The translations under genes were made by a program, and so were the position numbers. The notes beneath the pieces were generated by a model that was not told the origin of the DNA, ran no database searches, and saw nothing but the letters and a program-made list of their open reading frames with translations. Positions 8,918-17,913 of a stretch of DNA of 64,000 nucleotides are shown one piece after another (position 1 is the first letter of the stretch; each line of letters begins with the position of its first letter). This stretch comes from Hymenobacter sp. BRD128. Its GTDB lineage: Bacteria > Bacteroidota > Bacteroidia > Cytophagales > Hymenobacteraceae. Location of the stretch: NCBI RefSeq assembly GCF_013256625.1, contig NZ_CP053908.1, forward strand, positions 2,976,001 through 3,040,000, written 5' to 3'.

Positions 8918-9673
8918 TTAGTTCATCTTGCCATTACGGCCTTTAGTGCCCTGGCCGGGCGTTGCAGAGCCGGTACGCGAGTTAGCCTTGCCTTCGGCTT
9001 GTTGGTTGGTGCCATCAGTCATAGCCGAGGCGTTACCCTCCGAAGCGCTGGTAGCTTCAACAGGAGCATTAACTTTTATAATCTTCGAAAGGTCAGCCGG
9101 GTCGTTGTTTAGTTGCAGTACGTGCACGTACATCGCAATTTTCCAACGTTCCTCGGGGTTTACCTGCGAGCCGTGCGGCATCATGCGGTTTTTACCCCAT
9201 TCGATGACGTGGTAGATGTGACCATCGTTCATCGTTTTATAGGCGCCGGTCGAGTAGTTAGGTACACCTTTATACTTCATACCAACTGGCCCCTGGCCAT
9301 CGCCTTTTTCACCGTGGCAGTGCTGGCAATAGCGCGAGAATAACACTTGGCCTTCTTCGATATTAGCCTTAGTGTAGGCGTAGGGATTGCGCAGCGTACG
9401 CTCGGCAATGCCGACACTATCCTTGGGGATGTGGTCGAAATAGGCCAGCTTGCCACGCGGTACTGTACCAGCCGCCGGAGTGCGCTGATTGATACCAAAC
9501 GAATTAATTTTGTTGAAGCTGATTTGGCGCAGCGGCTCGTAAGGAATCGACTCGTACATTTCCGGCGCATATTCTACGCCAGGGCTGTTGGGGTCGGGTG
9601 AGCACGATGCCACGCCAAGGCTCAGGGCTAGCGAGGCCGCGGACAGCCCGTATTTGAGGGAAGGCGACATCAT
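8918..9673 (-). CDS. actE: alternative complex III monoheme cytochrome c ActE (lipoprotein)
   Basis: ActE is a membrane-anchored class I cytochrome c that can pass electrons from complex III to the oxidase. The 251-residue protein has a lipobox ending in Cys24 (LGVASC), a heme-binding CQHCH at residues 116-120 and a likely distal Met in NRMMPHGSQV. The C-terminal 45 residues are a low-complexity tail rich in G, S, T, N and A. The start overlaps the actD stop by one base (TAATG type), so translation is probably coupled; a second ATG lies one codon downstream. Order and size match act operons. Confidence 0.94.
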   Translation of the reverse strand: MMSPSLKYGLSAASLALSLGVASCSPDPNSPGVEYAPEMYESIPYEPLRQISFNKINSFGINQRTPAAGTVPRGKLAYFDHIPKDSVGIAERTLRNPYAYTKANIEEGQVLFSRYCQHCHGEKGDGQGPVGMKYKGVPNYSTGAYKTMNDGHIYHVIEWGKNRMMPHGSQVNPEERWKIAMYVHVLQLNNDPADLSKIIKVNAPVEATSASEGNASAMTDGTNQQAEGKANSRTGSATPGQGTKGRNGKMN

Positions 9674-10269
9674 TAGAATTTGGTCATTTCCTTTTGATTG
9701 ACTTCGCTAGCCCCGTTTTCGCGGAGCAACTGGGTCAACTTAGGCATTTGGGAGCTGTTCTCATCTAGTTCGATGGCCACGACAAACTTATCGTCGGTCG
9801 AGCGTACATCCAGCACCGGCGTTTTGAAGCGGGGGTACAGTTTGGAAATAGTATAGAAAGTAATTACCATACCGTGGCAGGTAAAGAATACCGTCAATTC
9901 GAAGCTAACCGGGATGAAAGCAGGTAGCGCGATAGCGGGCTTGCCACCGATAATCATCGGCCAGTCGAAGCCCAGGGTATAAATCTGAAGCCAGAGTGCG
10001 AAGGCTAGCCCGCACATGCCGTAAAAGAAGGCGGCAATCGGCAAGCGCGAGCGCTCGATACCCAGCGCATCGTCAATGCCGTGTACAGGATAAGGCGAAA
10101 ACACATCGTAAATCTTTACGCCAGCACCCCGAATGTTATCGATGGCGTGGAGCAGTACATCTTCATCATCGAAGATGCCGAGGGCAAAGCGCTTGGTCGA
10201 GCTGTGCGTGGCCGAAGCGGTGTGCGCAGTAGTCACCGGCGCGGCGGCGGTAACGGCAGGGCTAGTCAT
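9673..10269 (-). CDS. actD: alternative complex III subunit ActD (DUF3341)
   Basis: ActD is a small membrane subunit of alternative complex III without cofactors. The 198-residue protein has a Thr/Ala-rich N-terminus, a soluble alpha/beta part starting at FALGIFDDEDVLLHAI, two membrane helices (about 80-100 and 125-150) and a C-terminal part ending in a predicted ferredoxin-like region (TDDKFVVAIEL). The start ATG at 10269 overlaps the end of actC by 8 bases, so translation is probably coupled. The short spacing on both sides supports a single operon actA to actF. Confidence 0.93.
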   Translation of the reverse strand: MTSPAVTAAAPVTTAHTASATHSSTKRFALGIFDDEDVLLHAIDNIRGAGVKIYDVFSPYPVHGIDDALGIERSRLPIAAFFYGMCGLAFALWLQIYTLGFDWPMIIGGKPAIALPAFIPVSFELTVFFTCHGMVITFYTISKLYPRFKTPVLDVRSTDDKFVVAIELDENSSQMPKLTQLLRENGASEVNQKEMTKF

Positions 10270-11740
10270 TTTGCTTATCGTAGTTTACGGGTGCCGAAGC
10301 CGGTACGCCGGGCGTAGAATAAGGAGCAGGCGAGGCATGATGACCGGGAGTGCGGCTGCCATCATTACTACCGCCGTAAGTCGGGCCATCGTTCACCGTG
10401 TACTTCAGGATGGTCTTTACTTCAGCCATGTTGATTACCGGGAAAAATTTGGCAAAGAGCAGGAATAGCGTGAAGAACAGGCCGATAGTACCCACGTACA
10501 CCCCTACGTCAATGCGGGTTGGGGAGAACATTGCCCACGAAGAAGGCAGGTAATCGCGGTGCAGCGATGACACAATAATTACGAAGCGCTCGAACCACAT
10601 CCCGATATTCACAATGATGGACAAAATGAACGTCATGGTGATGCTGTAGCGGATACGACGAATCCATACAAACTGCGGCGAGAGCACGTTGCAGCTCATC
10701 ATGCTTAGGTAAGCCCACCAGTAGGGACCGGTCGCGCGGTTAATAAAGCAGTAACTTTCATATTCAACCTGCGAGTACCAGGCGATGAAGAACTCGGTAA
10801 TGTAAGCTACGCCCACAATAGAGCCCGTAACCATCATGATTTTGTTCATGAGGGCGATGTGTTCGAGGGTGATGTAGTCTTCTAGCTTGAACACCACGCG
10901 GGTAATGAGCATCAGCGTCAGTACCATGGCGAAGCCCGAGAAGATAGCGCCAGCCACGAAATAGGGCGGAAAGATGGTAGTGTGCCAACCCGGCACCACC
11001 GAGGTAGCAAAGTCCATCGATACGATGGTATGCACTGAAAGCACCAGCGGGGTCGAAACACCAGCCAGAATCAATGATACTGTTTCGTAGCGCGACCAGT
11101 GCTTGGCCGAACCCGTCCAGCCCATGCTGAGCAGCGAGTAGCTCACTTTAGCGATTTTGCCCTTCGCACGGTCGCGGATGGTAGCGAAGTCGGGCACCAG
11201 GCCCGTGTACCAGAATACCAGCGATACCGTGAAGTAAGTGGAGATGGCGAACACGTCCCACAGCAGCGGCGAGTTAAAGTTAGCCCAGAGCGAACCCAGC
11301 GTGTTTTGTAGCGGGAATACGTAAAAGGCTAGCCACGGACGGCCCATGTGCAGCACTGGGAACATGGCAGCGCAGATTACGGCGAAAATCGTCATGGCTT
11401 CCGCCGCGCGGTTGATGGACGACCGCCACTTCTGACGGAACAGCAGCAGTACGGCCGAAATCAGCGTGCCGGCGTGGCCGATACCTACCCACCACACGAA
11501 GTTGGTGATGTCCCAGGCCCAGCCGATGGTTTTATTGAGACCCCACTCGCCGATGCCGTACCACAACGTGCGGTATACCGAGTAGAAGAATATCGCTAGG
11601 CCAATGAGCGCTACGCCCAGGGCACCCATCCAGCGGATGTTTGGCGCAGCTTCTACCTGATAGCAGATATCCTGCGTGACATCGTGGTACGTCTTACCAC
11701 TCGTTACGAGCGGTTCACGTACTGGTGATACGTACTGCAT
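10262..11740 (-). CDS. actC: alternative complex III subunit ActC (NrfD/PsrC family)
   Basis: ActC is the quinol-binding membrane subunit, a NrfD/PsrC-like protein with about ten helices. The product has 492 residues. Visible family marks include WVGIGHAGTLISAVLLLFRQ, MFPVLHMGRPWLAFY and the WHTTIFPPYFVAGAIFSG region. The last 50 residues are a hydrophilic tail with many G, S, P and H. The ATG at 11740 is about 50 bases after the actB stop. The protein sits next to the iron-sulfur protein ActB and is expected to feed electrons from menaquinol to it. Confidence 0.95.
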   Translation of the reverse strand: MQYVSPVREPLVTSGKTYHDVTQDICYQVEAAPNIRWMGALGVALIGLAIFFYSVYRTLWYGIGEWGLNKTIGWAWDITNFVWWVGIGHAGTLISAVLLLFRQKWRSSINRAAEAMTIFAVICAAMFPVLHMGRPWLAFYVFPLQNTLGSLWANFNSPLLWDVFAISTYFTVSLVFWYTGLVPDFATIRDRAKGKIAKVSYSLLSMGWTGSAKHWSRYETVSLILAGVSTPLVLSVHTIVSMDFATSVVPGWHTTIFPPYFVAGAIFSGFAMVLTLMLITRVVFKLEDYITLEHIALMNKIMMVTGSIVGVAYITEFFIAWYSQVEYESYCFINRATGPYWWAYLSMMSCNVLSPQFVWIRRIRYSITMTFILSIIVNIGMWFERFVIIVSSLHRDYLPSSWAMFSPTRIDVGVYVGTIGLFFTLFLLFAKFFPVINMAEVKTILKYTVNDGPTYGGSNDGSRTPGHHASPAPYSTPGVPASAPVNYDKQND

Positions 11741-11790
11741 AGTGAATGAATATTAGTGACTTAACTCTTACTTAGCGGGCAATTGGCAGC

Positions 11791-14700
11791 TTAGGCGTTT
11801 TCTTTCTCTTCGGCCGGGAAGAACTCGGCCGCGCCGTTGCGGATTTTGGTCAGGTACGTAATGTTGGGCTGCACGTTGATGGAATCGAGCACGTGGAAAG
11901 CCCGCTCGCCGTCTTCGCGACGCAGCAGCTGGCTGATGCGGCTAGCCGGGTCGCGCATGTCGCCAAAGAGGATAGCCTCGGTGGGGCACGACTGAGCGCA
12001 GGCAGTTACGATTTCGCCATCTTTCGGGCGACGCTTCTGCTTCTTGGCTTCGAGCTTGCCGAGCTGAATACGCTGCACGCACATCGAGCACTTCTCCATT
12101 ACACCGCGGGCCCGCACCGTTACGTCAGGATTCAGCACCATGCGGCCGAGGTCGGTGAACATGTGGCCGTTTACATCCTCAAACTTCTCGTTGGAGTAGT
12201 ACGAGAACCAGTTGAAGCGACGCACTTTATACGGGCAGTTGTTGGCGCAGTAGCGGGTACCTACGCAACGGTTGTAGGTCATCTGGTTCAGACCTTCCGA
12301 GCTATGGGTAGTAGCTAGCACGGGGCACACTGTTTCGCAGGGCGCGTGGTTGCAGTGCTGGCACATCATGGGCTGGAAAATCACCTGCGGATTGTCCGAA
12401 GGGTCTTCCATTGCTTTGTAGGTTTTCAGCTTACCTTCTTTCTCAAACTCGTCCTCGTGGTGGTCCGAGCTATAGTAGCGGTCGATGCGCATCCAATGCA
12501 TCTCGCGGCGGTTGATAACCTGCTGCTTACCCACTACGGCAATGTTGTTCTCAGTCTGGCACCCAATCACGCACGAGCCGCAGCCGATGCACGAGTTGAG
12601 GTCGATGGCCATACCCCAGTGGTGGTCATTGTACTGGTAGTCCTGCCACAGCGAAACCTTGTTGGGCTTCTCCAGGCCCTCGGGCGTAGCAATGCGCTCG
12701 TACTCCGTTACCTCTTTGGGGTTTTCGCGGTACTTGGCTAAGGTATTTTCCTGCACTACCTCATGGCGGTCCATGATAGTGTGGTGCGTCTGGGTCTGGG
12801 CGATGGGGCTCGTAGCCCCCGTTTTCTCCAGCGTAACGGTATTATAGTACAGCACCCCGTTGGGAGTAGACTGAGCTAGCGGGAAAGCATTGGCGCCTAC
12901 CGTGTCACCTACTTTACCGGCTTTGGTGCGGCCGTAGCCAACAGCGATACTTACCGTGCCATCGGCCTGGCCGGGCTGCACGAGCACCGGAACCTCGATG
13001 CTTTTGCCACCAGCAGTCACTTTTAGTACGTCGCCTTGCTGCCACTTCTGCTCTTCAGCCATCTTGCGTGGCACGGCTACGTAGTTGCCCCAGGTAGCTT
13101 TCGAGATGGGGTCGGGCAGCTCGTGCAGGAAGGGATTATTAGCCTCTACCCCACCCTCACCAATACCAACTTTCTCATACAGTACCGCTTCAATACCCGC
13201 TTTGGCACCGCCACCCAGGCGGCCGGTGGCATCCGCAATGCTGAGCGCCGGAGTGCCGAAAGCAGTGGTAGTCAATGCTGAGCCAGTGGCTACACCGTCA
13301 TGAACAACTTTGTCCCAGGCGGCCTGGAAGCCATTGTTAGCTCCCAGTACCGTGCGCCAGCCGTCTTTCAAGAAGTTGTAGTACGACTCGTTCGAGCCGG
13401 CCCAGCGCAGGAAGGTCTCCTGGGCCTGACGAGTTTTGAAGAGTGGCGTAATAGCCGGCTGCGCTAGGCTCAGCGAGCCGCGCTTGGGTTCGTAGTCGTT
13501 CCACGACTCCAGCCAGTGGTGGTCGGGCGCCTGGTATTGACAAAGTGAGCCGGTTTCATCAAGGCGGTCGTTGAGCGAAACGGTTAGCGCAGCCTTATTA
13601 TTTTTCAGCGCTTCTTCGATTTCGGCACCGCGTGGGTGGTTGAAAACGGGGTTAGCGTGGTAAAAAATCACTGTTCCTACAGCACCGCTCTTCAGGTCGC
13701 TGATGAACTGCGTCATGCGGGCATCTTCGCCTTGGCGGACAAACGACGGCGATGTGAGATTCAGCGTTGTACCCACATTGCCCAGCGACTGATTGAGGGC
13801 AGCAACTACCGTCTGAATAGCCGGGTCGTTCGAGCCTGCTACTACCAGCGAGGCTCCACGGTTAGCCTGCAACTCTTTCGCAGCCTGAGCCACTTGCTTC
13901 TGCGCAGCGGCCGAAAGGCCAGCCGTTGAGCCGCCGCCAGCTACTGCATTGTAGAGGGCTAGCGCCGCGGCTCCCATTTCCGAGGGCTTCACCGGTACGC
14001 GCACATCGGCGTTGGAGCCGGTGAGCGACAGGGCCGTCTCGAATTGGAAATGGCGCGACATAGTGCGCTTATCGGTGCTCACCTTCCGGTTGGTCACGTA
14101 CTGGCGCGAATACTCAACCGGCGAAATCCAGGTACCCAAAAAGTCAGCCCCGAGGCTCACAATAACGTTGGCGCGGCTGAAATCATAAGCCGGCAATACA
14201 CCACCGTTGGCTTGCAGCAAGCCCGAAGCCGAGTTCACGTCGTACATGACGTGCTCAAAATTATGAGCGCGGCCGGCTAGGGCCGCGATGGCCCGCTTGG
14301 TGCTGGGGCTGATAATGGTGGGCGAAACCAAAACTGTTTTGCCGTTGCCGCTGGCTAGGCCGGCGCGCACAGCGCGGTCTAACTCATCGAAGTCCACCTG
14401 CTTGCCCTTCGCCATAAAGTGCTGTAGGCGAGCACCATCGTAAAGATTGAGCACGGCTGCCTGGGCGCGGGCCGAAAGGCCACCGCGCGTAACGGGCGAC
14501 TCGGGGTTGCCTTCCAGCTTAATCGGCCGGCCATCGCGGTTTTTCACTAGTACGGCATTGTAGTCCGAACCAGTGAAATAAGTGGAAGCGTAGAAGTTGG
14601 AAATCGTGGGGTCGATTTCTTCCGGCTTGTTGAGGTAAGGGATTGCCTTGTGCACCGGCGTTTCGCAGGCGGCTAGGGTAGCAGCGGCTACGCCAAAACC

Positions 14701-14859
14701 CATAAGCTTCAAGAAGTCGCGGCGCGGCGCTACCGACGAGTCGTCGGGGCTACCAGCACGCCCTTCTTTTACCGGCAAAAAGTCGGGAAACTCGGCGAAG
14801 GCGTTCTTCGCGAACTCCGGTGAGTTATCCAGCTCTTCAATTCCCTTCCAGTATTTCAT
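11791..14859 (-). CDS. actB: alternative complex III subunit ActB (molybdopterin-like / iron-sulfur protein)
   Basis: ActB combines a catalytically silent molybdopterin-oxidoreductase-like part with an iron-sulfur part at the C-terminus. The 1022-residue product has an internal Tat-like motif at about residues 46-52 (RRDFLKL) followed by a hydrophobic stretch. Four cysteine clusters lie around residues 755-930: CIGCGSCVIGC, CQHCNHAPCETVCP, CVGTRYCANNCP and CSMCVQ with CAQSCP. They predict several [4Fe-4S] or [3Fe-4S] centres. A GTG at 14934 would extend the protein, but the ATG at 14859 (MKYWKGIEEL) matches the usual N-terminus. It lies between actA and actC and hands electrons on to the hemes of ActA. 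Confidence 0.95.
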   Translation of the reverse strand: MKYWKGIEELDNSPEFAKNAFAEFPDFLPVKEGRAGSPDDSSVAPRRDFLKLMGFGVAAATLAACETPVHKAIPYLNKPEEIDPTISNFYASTYFTGSDYNAVLVKNRDGRPIKLEGNPESPVTRGGLSARAQAAVLNLYDGARLQHFMAKGKQVDFDELDRAVRAGLASGNGKTVLVSPTIISPSTKRAIAALAGRAHNFEHVMYDVNSASGLLQANGGVLPAYDFSRANVIVSLGADFLGTWISPVEYSRQYVTNRKVSTDKRTMSRHFQFETALSLTGSNADVRVPVKPSEMGAAALALYNAVAGGGSTAGLSAAAQKQVAQAAKELQANRGASLVVAGSNDPAIQTVVAALNQSLGNVGTTLNLTSPSFVRQGEDARMTQFISDLKSGAVGTVIFYHANPVFNHPRGAEIEEALKNNKAALTVSLNDRLDETGSLCQYQAPDHHWLESWNDYEPKRGSLSLAQPAITPLFKTRQAQETFLRWAGSNESYYNFLKDGWRTVLGANNGFQAAWDKVVHDGVATGSALTTTAFGTPALSIADATGRLGGGAKAGIEAVLYEKVGIGEGGVEANNPFLHELPDPISKATWGNYVAVPRKMAEEQKWQQGDVLKVTAGGKSIEVPVLVQPGQADGTVSIAVGYGRTKAGKVGDTVGANAFPLAQSTPNGVLYYNTVTLEKTGATSPIAQTQTHHTIMDRHEVVQENTLAKYRENPKEVTEYERIATPEGLEKPNKVSLWQDYQYNDHHWGMAIDLNSCIGCGSCVIGCQTENNIAVVGKQQVINRREMHWMRIDRYYSSDHHEDEFEKEGKLKTYKAMEDPSDNPQVIFQPMMCQHCNHAPCETVCPVLATTHSSEGLNQMTYNRCVGTRYCANNCPYKVRRFNWFSYYSNEKFEDVNGHMFTDLGRMVLNPDVTVRARGVMEKCSMCVQRIQLGKLEAKKQKRRPKDGEIVTACAQSCPTEAILFGDMRDPASRISQLLRREDGERAFHVLDSINVQPNITYLTKIRNGAAEFFPAEEKENA

Positions 14860-14972
14860 TTTATCAGGTGTGAGACATTCGCAGTGAGGCAAGGGCCGGG
14901 GCGGCTGCCGCGAGGGGCTAGCCGCGCCCGGCACTCAACTCATGTCTTTATAAAAGCTTAGCTAGGAAAATA

Positions 14973-16316
14973 TTAGTAGTGGCACTTCGAGCACTCGGTA
15001 CCGCCGTTCGACGACACGGTGAAGGGCACGGCGTTGTTCGACTTGTCGTGCAGTTTCACGAGGTTGTCGTAATAGGCGTTGCCTTTCGTGTTGAGCGGCG
15101 TCTCGCGGTGGCAGTTGATGCACCAGCCCATCGTGAGGGCTGAATATTGGTATACCACTTCCATGTTCTGGATGGGGCCGTGGCAGGTCTGGCACTGAAT
15201 GCCACCGACTTGCGTGTGCTGCGAGTGGTTGAAGTAAGCAAGGTCGGGTAGGTTGTGCACGCGCACCCACTGGATGGGTTGCTTACGCTCGATAGCCCGG
15301 TAGATTTTCTTGATTTCCGGCGACTCCGTCTTAATCTGCGAGTGGCAGTTCATGCAGATGTTTGCCGAAGGAATGTTCGCCGACTTACCCTTGTATACCG
15401 AAGTGTGGCAGTAGGCGCAATTAATCTGATTTTCGCCAGCGTGAATTTTGTGCGAGAACGCAATCGGCTGGGTTGGCTGGTAGCCCTGGGTCAGGCCCAC
15501 TGCCATTACACTTTGTACACCTTCGTAGAGGAGCACTAGGGCGAACACCGTACCCACGATACCGCGCAACACCGGCGAGTAGTAGAGCTTGGTCCAGTCA
15601 AAGCGCTGGTTCAGCACCTCTACGTCGCGGCCATCAAGGTCTTTACGGCCTTGCAGCACGTCCTTCATCAGGTTAGCGATGATGGCCAGGGTTACCACCA
15701 GCACAATCAGCACCACTACCAGTACGATGAGTAGAATGTCGGTGTAACCACCGGCCGCTGCGCCGGCCGCAGCACCCCCGGTTTGACCATCGGCAGCAGC
15801 AGCATTGCCGGCGGTAACACCGCCGGTGCCTGCTGTAGCACCACCTTCCTGCGAGGTAACCCAAGCCACAATGCTCGTAATCTCCTTATCCGACAGCTGC
15901 GGGAAAGCGGGCATTTGCTGCTTGCCGTTGTCGTTATATAGCTTCACGGCATACTCGTCGCCGCTAGCAATAACTTTCGACGAATTGTGTACCCACGGAA
16001 TAATCCAGGAAATGGGGCGGCGTTTGCTGATGCCACCCAGTGCCGGACCAACTACTTTGTCGTTAACTGCGTGGCACTGGGCGCAGTTGTTTTTGAAAAG
16101 TGCGTCGCCAGCGGCAATTGCGGCGGCGTCGCCGCCACCGGCACCTTGTGCACCAGCGGGCGCGGCGGCGGCGGCCGGCGTGGCGGTAGCAGCGCCACCG
16201 GGAGTAACGCCGTTTTTGCTAACGGTGGCAGTCTCCTGGGCCAAAGCCGGAGCCGCGACGGCTAGAAATAGTGCTAGCACCCAAGAACTGGTGCGTGATA
16301 GAAAGCTATTCATCAT
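14973..16316 (-). CDS. actA: alternative complex III multiheme cytochrome c ActA with extra N-terminal cytochrome c domain
   Basis: ActA is the multiheme cytochrome of alternative complex III. The 447-residue product has a signal peptide (cleavage near residue 27), an A/G-rich linker, a class I cytochrome c domain with CAQCH starting at Cys78 and a possible distal Met135, two hydrophobic helices (about 192-215 and 252-272), and then five CxxCH motifs from Cys300 to the end (CAYCH, CMNCH, CQTCH, CINCH, CSKCH). The pentaheme part is the classical ActA; the sixth heme domain is a fusion at the front. Start is ATG at 16316 or the next codon, downstream of a good promoter. It is the first gene of the respiratory unit. 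Confidence 0.94.
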   Translation of the reverse strand: MMNSFLSRTSSWVLALFLAVAAPALAQETATVSKNGVTPGGAATATPAAAAAPAGAQGAGGGDAAAIAAGDALFKNNCAQCHAVNDKVVGPALGGISKRRPISWIIPWVHNSSKVIASGDEYAVKLYNDNGKQQMPAFPQLSDKEITSIVAWVTSQEGGATAGTGGVTAGNAAAADGQTGGAAAGAAAGGYTDILLIVLVVVLIVLVVTLAIIANLMKDVLQGRKDLDGRDVEVLNQRFDWTKLYYSPVLRGIVGTVFALVLLYEGVQSVMAVGLTQGYQPTQPIAFSHKIHAGENQINCAYCHTSVYKGKSANIPSANICMNCHSQIKTESPEIKKIYRAIERKQPIQWVRVHNLPDLAYFNHSQHTQVGGIQCQTCHGPIQNMEVVYQYSALTMGWCINCHRETPLNTKGNAYYDNLVKLHDKSNNAVPFTVSSNGGTECSKCHY

Positions 16317-16363
16317 CCAAACGAACCGGTAAAACGGATTGCGGGCGTACCCTTTCCGGGGTA

Positions 16364-16394
16364 CAAATGTAGGCTAGGAATCGTGGGCGGCAAA
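16364..16394 (-). promoter_or_regulatory. promoter of the act-cta operon
   Basis: On the minus strand a -33 element TTTG (16394-16391) is followed after 19 bases by a -7 element TACATTTG (16371-16364), matching the Bacteroidota consensus TTTG / TAnnTTTG. It lies about 50 bases before actA. Confidence 0.8.
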
Positions 16395-16631
16395 GGTGAG
16401 AATGGCATTTTCAGGTTACTCCATCTTATTTGGAAGCAAACTAAATTCACTTTACGACCTGCTTTCGCATCCTAGGTATTACTAAGATATTGGCTGCTTG
16501 GGCAACTTGCTTTCAATGGCTTTGTTTTTTCTGCTAGCATAATAAGCGTATAAAATCCCGGCAACAGCCAATTCTTTTCTTAAGCGGCCCTAGCCAATTT
16601 AAACAAGCCGGCAAGCTGTTGAGGCACAGCC

Positions 16632-16662
16632 TTGGTAATGCGCCGAAAAATCAGTACCTTTG
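16632..16662 (+). promoter_or_regulatory. promoter of rpsF-rpsR-rplI
   Basis: TTG at 16632-16634, then 20 bases, then TACCTTTG at 16655-16662. This fits the TTTG / TAnnTTTG pattern, and the site lies about 45 bases before the rpsF ATG. Confidence 0.75.
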
Positions 16663-16705
16663 CCCCCCGATTCATTTTTTTCACTTTCATAAATCAACCC
16701 CGTCA

Positions 16706-17088
16706 ATGGACGTAAGAAATTACGAGACGGTCTTCATCCTCACCCCGTGCTGAACGAGGGCCAGGTGCAAGAGACGGTCGAGAAGTTCTCGCAGGTGCTT
16801 AAGGAAAATAGCGCCGACCTCATTTCTACTGAAGCCTGGGGCTTGCGCAAGCTGGCTTACCCGATTCAAAAGAAATCCACCGGTTATTACTTCACGCTGA
16901 CCTACAATCACAGCGGCGAAGGCAACATCGTAGACGTGCTAGAGCTGGCATTTCGTCGTGACGAGCGGGTAATCCGCTTCCTCACCACGGTGCTCGACAA
17001 GCACGCTGTGACGTACAACGAGCGCCGTCGTAACGGCGAAATGAACCAACAGAAGGCGCCCCAGGCGGCCGAAGCCGTAGCTCAGTAA
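16706..17088 (+). CDS. rpsF: 30S ribosomal protein S6 (single-base frameshift, probably sequencing error)
   Basis: S6 binds S18 in the platform of the small subunit. From ATG 16706 the frame reads [14 protein letters not shown] and then hits TGA at 16751. The rest of S6 ([14 protein letters not shown] and onward to 17088) is in the frame one base away. Adding one C to the CCCC run at 16743-16746 restores TPVLNEGQ and a 127-residue S6 with an A/Q-rich tail. S6 and its neighbours S18 and L9 are otherwise perfect, and losing the first strand would be harmful. A GTG at 16747 could start a shortened form, but that is unlikely. It is the first gene of the ribosomal unit. Confidence 0.9.
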
Positions 17089-17107
17089 CCCTCTAGCACG
17101 CAACACG

Positions 17108-17383
17108 ATGGCTACGCAAAATAACCGTAATAACAACAACCGCGACAACGGCAACAAGCCGGTTGACACGCGCAACAAGTACTGCCGCTTCAAGAAGAAC
17201 GGTATCAAGTACGTAGACTATAAGGACCCGAACTTTCTACTGAAGTTTGTGAACGAGCAGGGCCGCTTGCTGCCCCGCCGCATCACTGGCACCAGCCTGA
17301 AATTCCAGCGCAAAGTGGCTCAGGCGGTAGCAAAAGCTCGTCACCTGGCCCTAATGCCCTACGTAACTGACGCCCTGAAATAG
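17108..17383 (+). CDS. rpsR: 30S ribosomal protein S18
   Basis: S18 is the partner of S6 on the 30S platform. The 91-residue product has an Asn-rich N-terminal tail ([12 protein letters not shown]), then the conserved core: [35 protein letters not shown] and the C-terminal RHLALMPYV. Length is normal apart from the Asn-rich extension. ATG at 17108 is 20 bases after rpsF. The order S6-S18-L9 is the common bacterial arrangement. Confidence 0.97.
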   Translation: MATQNNRNNNNRDNGNKPVDTRNKYCRFKKNGIKYVDYKDPNFLLKFVNEQGRLLPRRITGTSLKFQRKVAQAVAKARHLALMPYVTDALK

Positions 17384-17392
17384 ACCTAAGAC

Positions 17393-17836
17393 ATGGAAAT
17401 CATTCTGAAAGACGACGTTAAGGGTCTGGGCTACAAGAACGACCTCGTAACGGTAAAATCCGGCTACGGCCGCAACTACCTCTTGCCGCAGGGTTTGGCT
17501 ATTCTGGCTGATAAATCGGCCAAAAAAATTGTAGCCGAGAACGTGCGCCAGGCGGCTCACAAAGCTGAGAAGGTGAAAGCTGATGCCCAGGCAGTAGCTG
17601 ACCAGATTGGCGCCCAGGTGTTCGACCTACCTGCCAAAGTGGGTGAGACCGGCAAAATCTTTGGCCGTGTAACTACGCTGCAACTGGCTGAAGCGCTGAA
17701 AAACAAGGGCATCGACGTAGACCGCAAGCGCCTGAGCTTCGACCAGGAGCCCACCACGGCCGGCGACTACACCGCTACCCTGAACCTGCACAAGGAAGTG
17801 AAGCACACCATCAACTTCCGCGTAGTGGCTGCCTAA
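17393..17836 (+). CDS. rplI: 50S ribosomal protein L9
   Basis: L9 binds 23S rRNA domain V and extends from the ribosome. The 147-residue product has the N-terminal RNA-binding domain ([34 protein letters not shown] region, with the classical GYGRNYLLP), a long central helix rich in K, A and E, and a C-terminal domain with [16 protein letters not shown]. Length and motifs are normal. It is separated from rpsR by 9 bases and followed by a strong terminator. Confidence 0.97.
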   Translation: MEIILKDDVKGLGYKNDLVTVKSGYGRNYLLPQGLAILADKSAKKIVAENVRQAAHKAEKVKADAQAVADQIGAQVFDLPAKVGETGKIFGRVTTLQLAEALKNKGIDVDRKRLSFDQEPTTAGDYTATLNLHKEVKHTINFRVVAA

Positions 17837-17859
17837 GGGCTAGCCGCCAGCACGTTAGC

Positions 17860-17895
17860 AAGACGCCCTGCCGCGAGGTGGGGCGTCTTTTTTTG
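17860..17895 (+). terminator. terminator after rplI
   Basis: A 9-bp stem (17860-17868 with 17881-17889) is followed by a T run to about 17895. It closes the ribosomal operon. A TACCTTTG promoter motif begins right after it. Confidence 0.88.
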
Positions 17896-17899
17896 GGCC

Positions 17900-17907
17900 T
17901 ACCTTTG
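17900..17907 (+). promoter_or_regulatory. -7 element (TACCTTTG) of the GSCFA gene
   Basis: TACCTTTG lies only 6 bases before the ATG at 17914 and right after the rplI terminator. Transcription would start at or very near the start codon, suggesting a leaderless or near-leaderless mRNA. No clear -33 TTTG is present, since that position is taken by the terminator. Confidence 0.5.
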
Positions 17908-17913
17908 CGATTC

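Larger units (their letters stand above)
16317..16705. other. divergent intergenic region between actA and rpsF
   Basis: About 390 bases without a gene. It is AT-richer than its surroundings and contains the two outward promoters listed separately. No riboswitch or S6:S18 leader motif was recognised; the rpsF leader downstream of its promoter is only about 35-45 bases. Confidence 0.7.
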
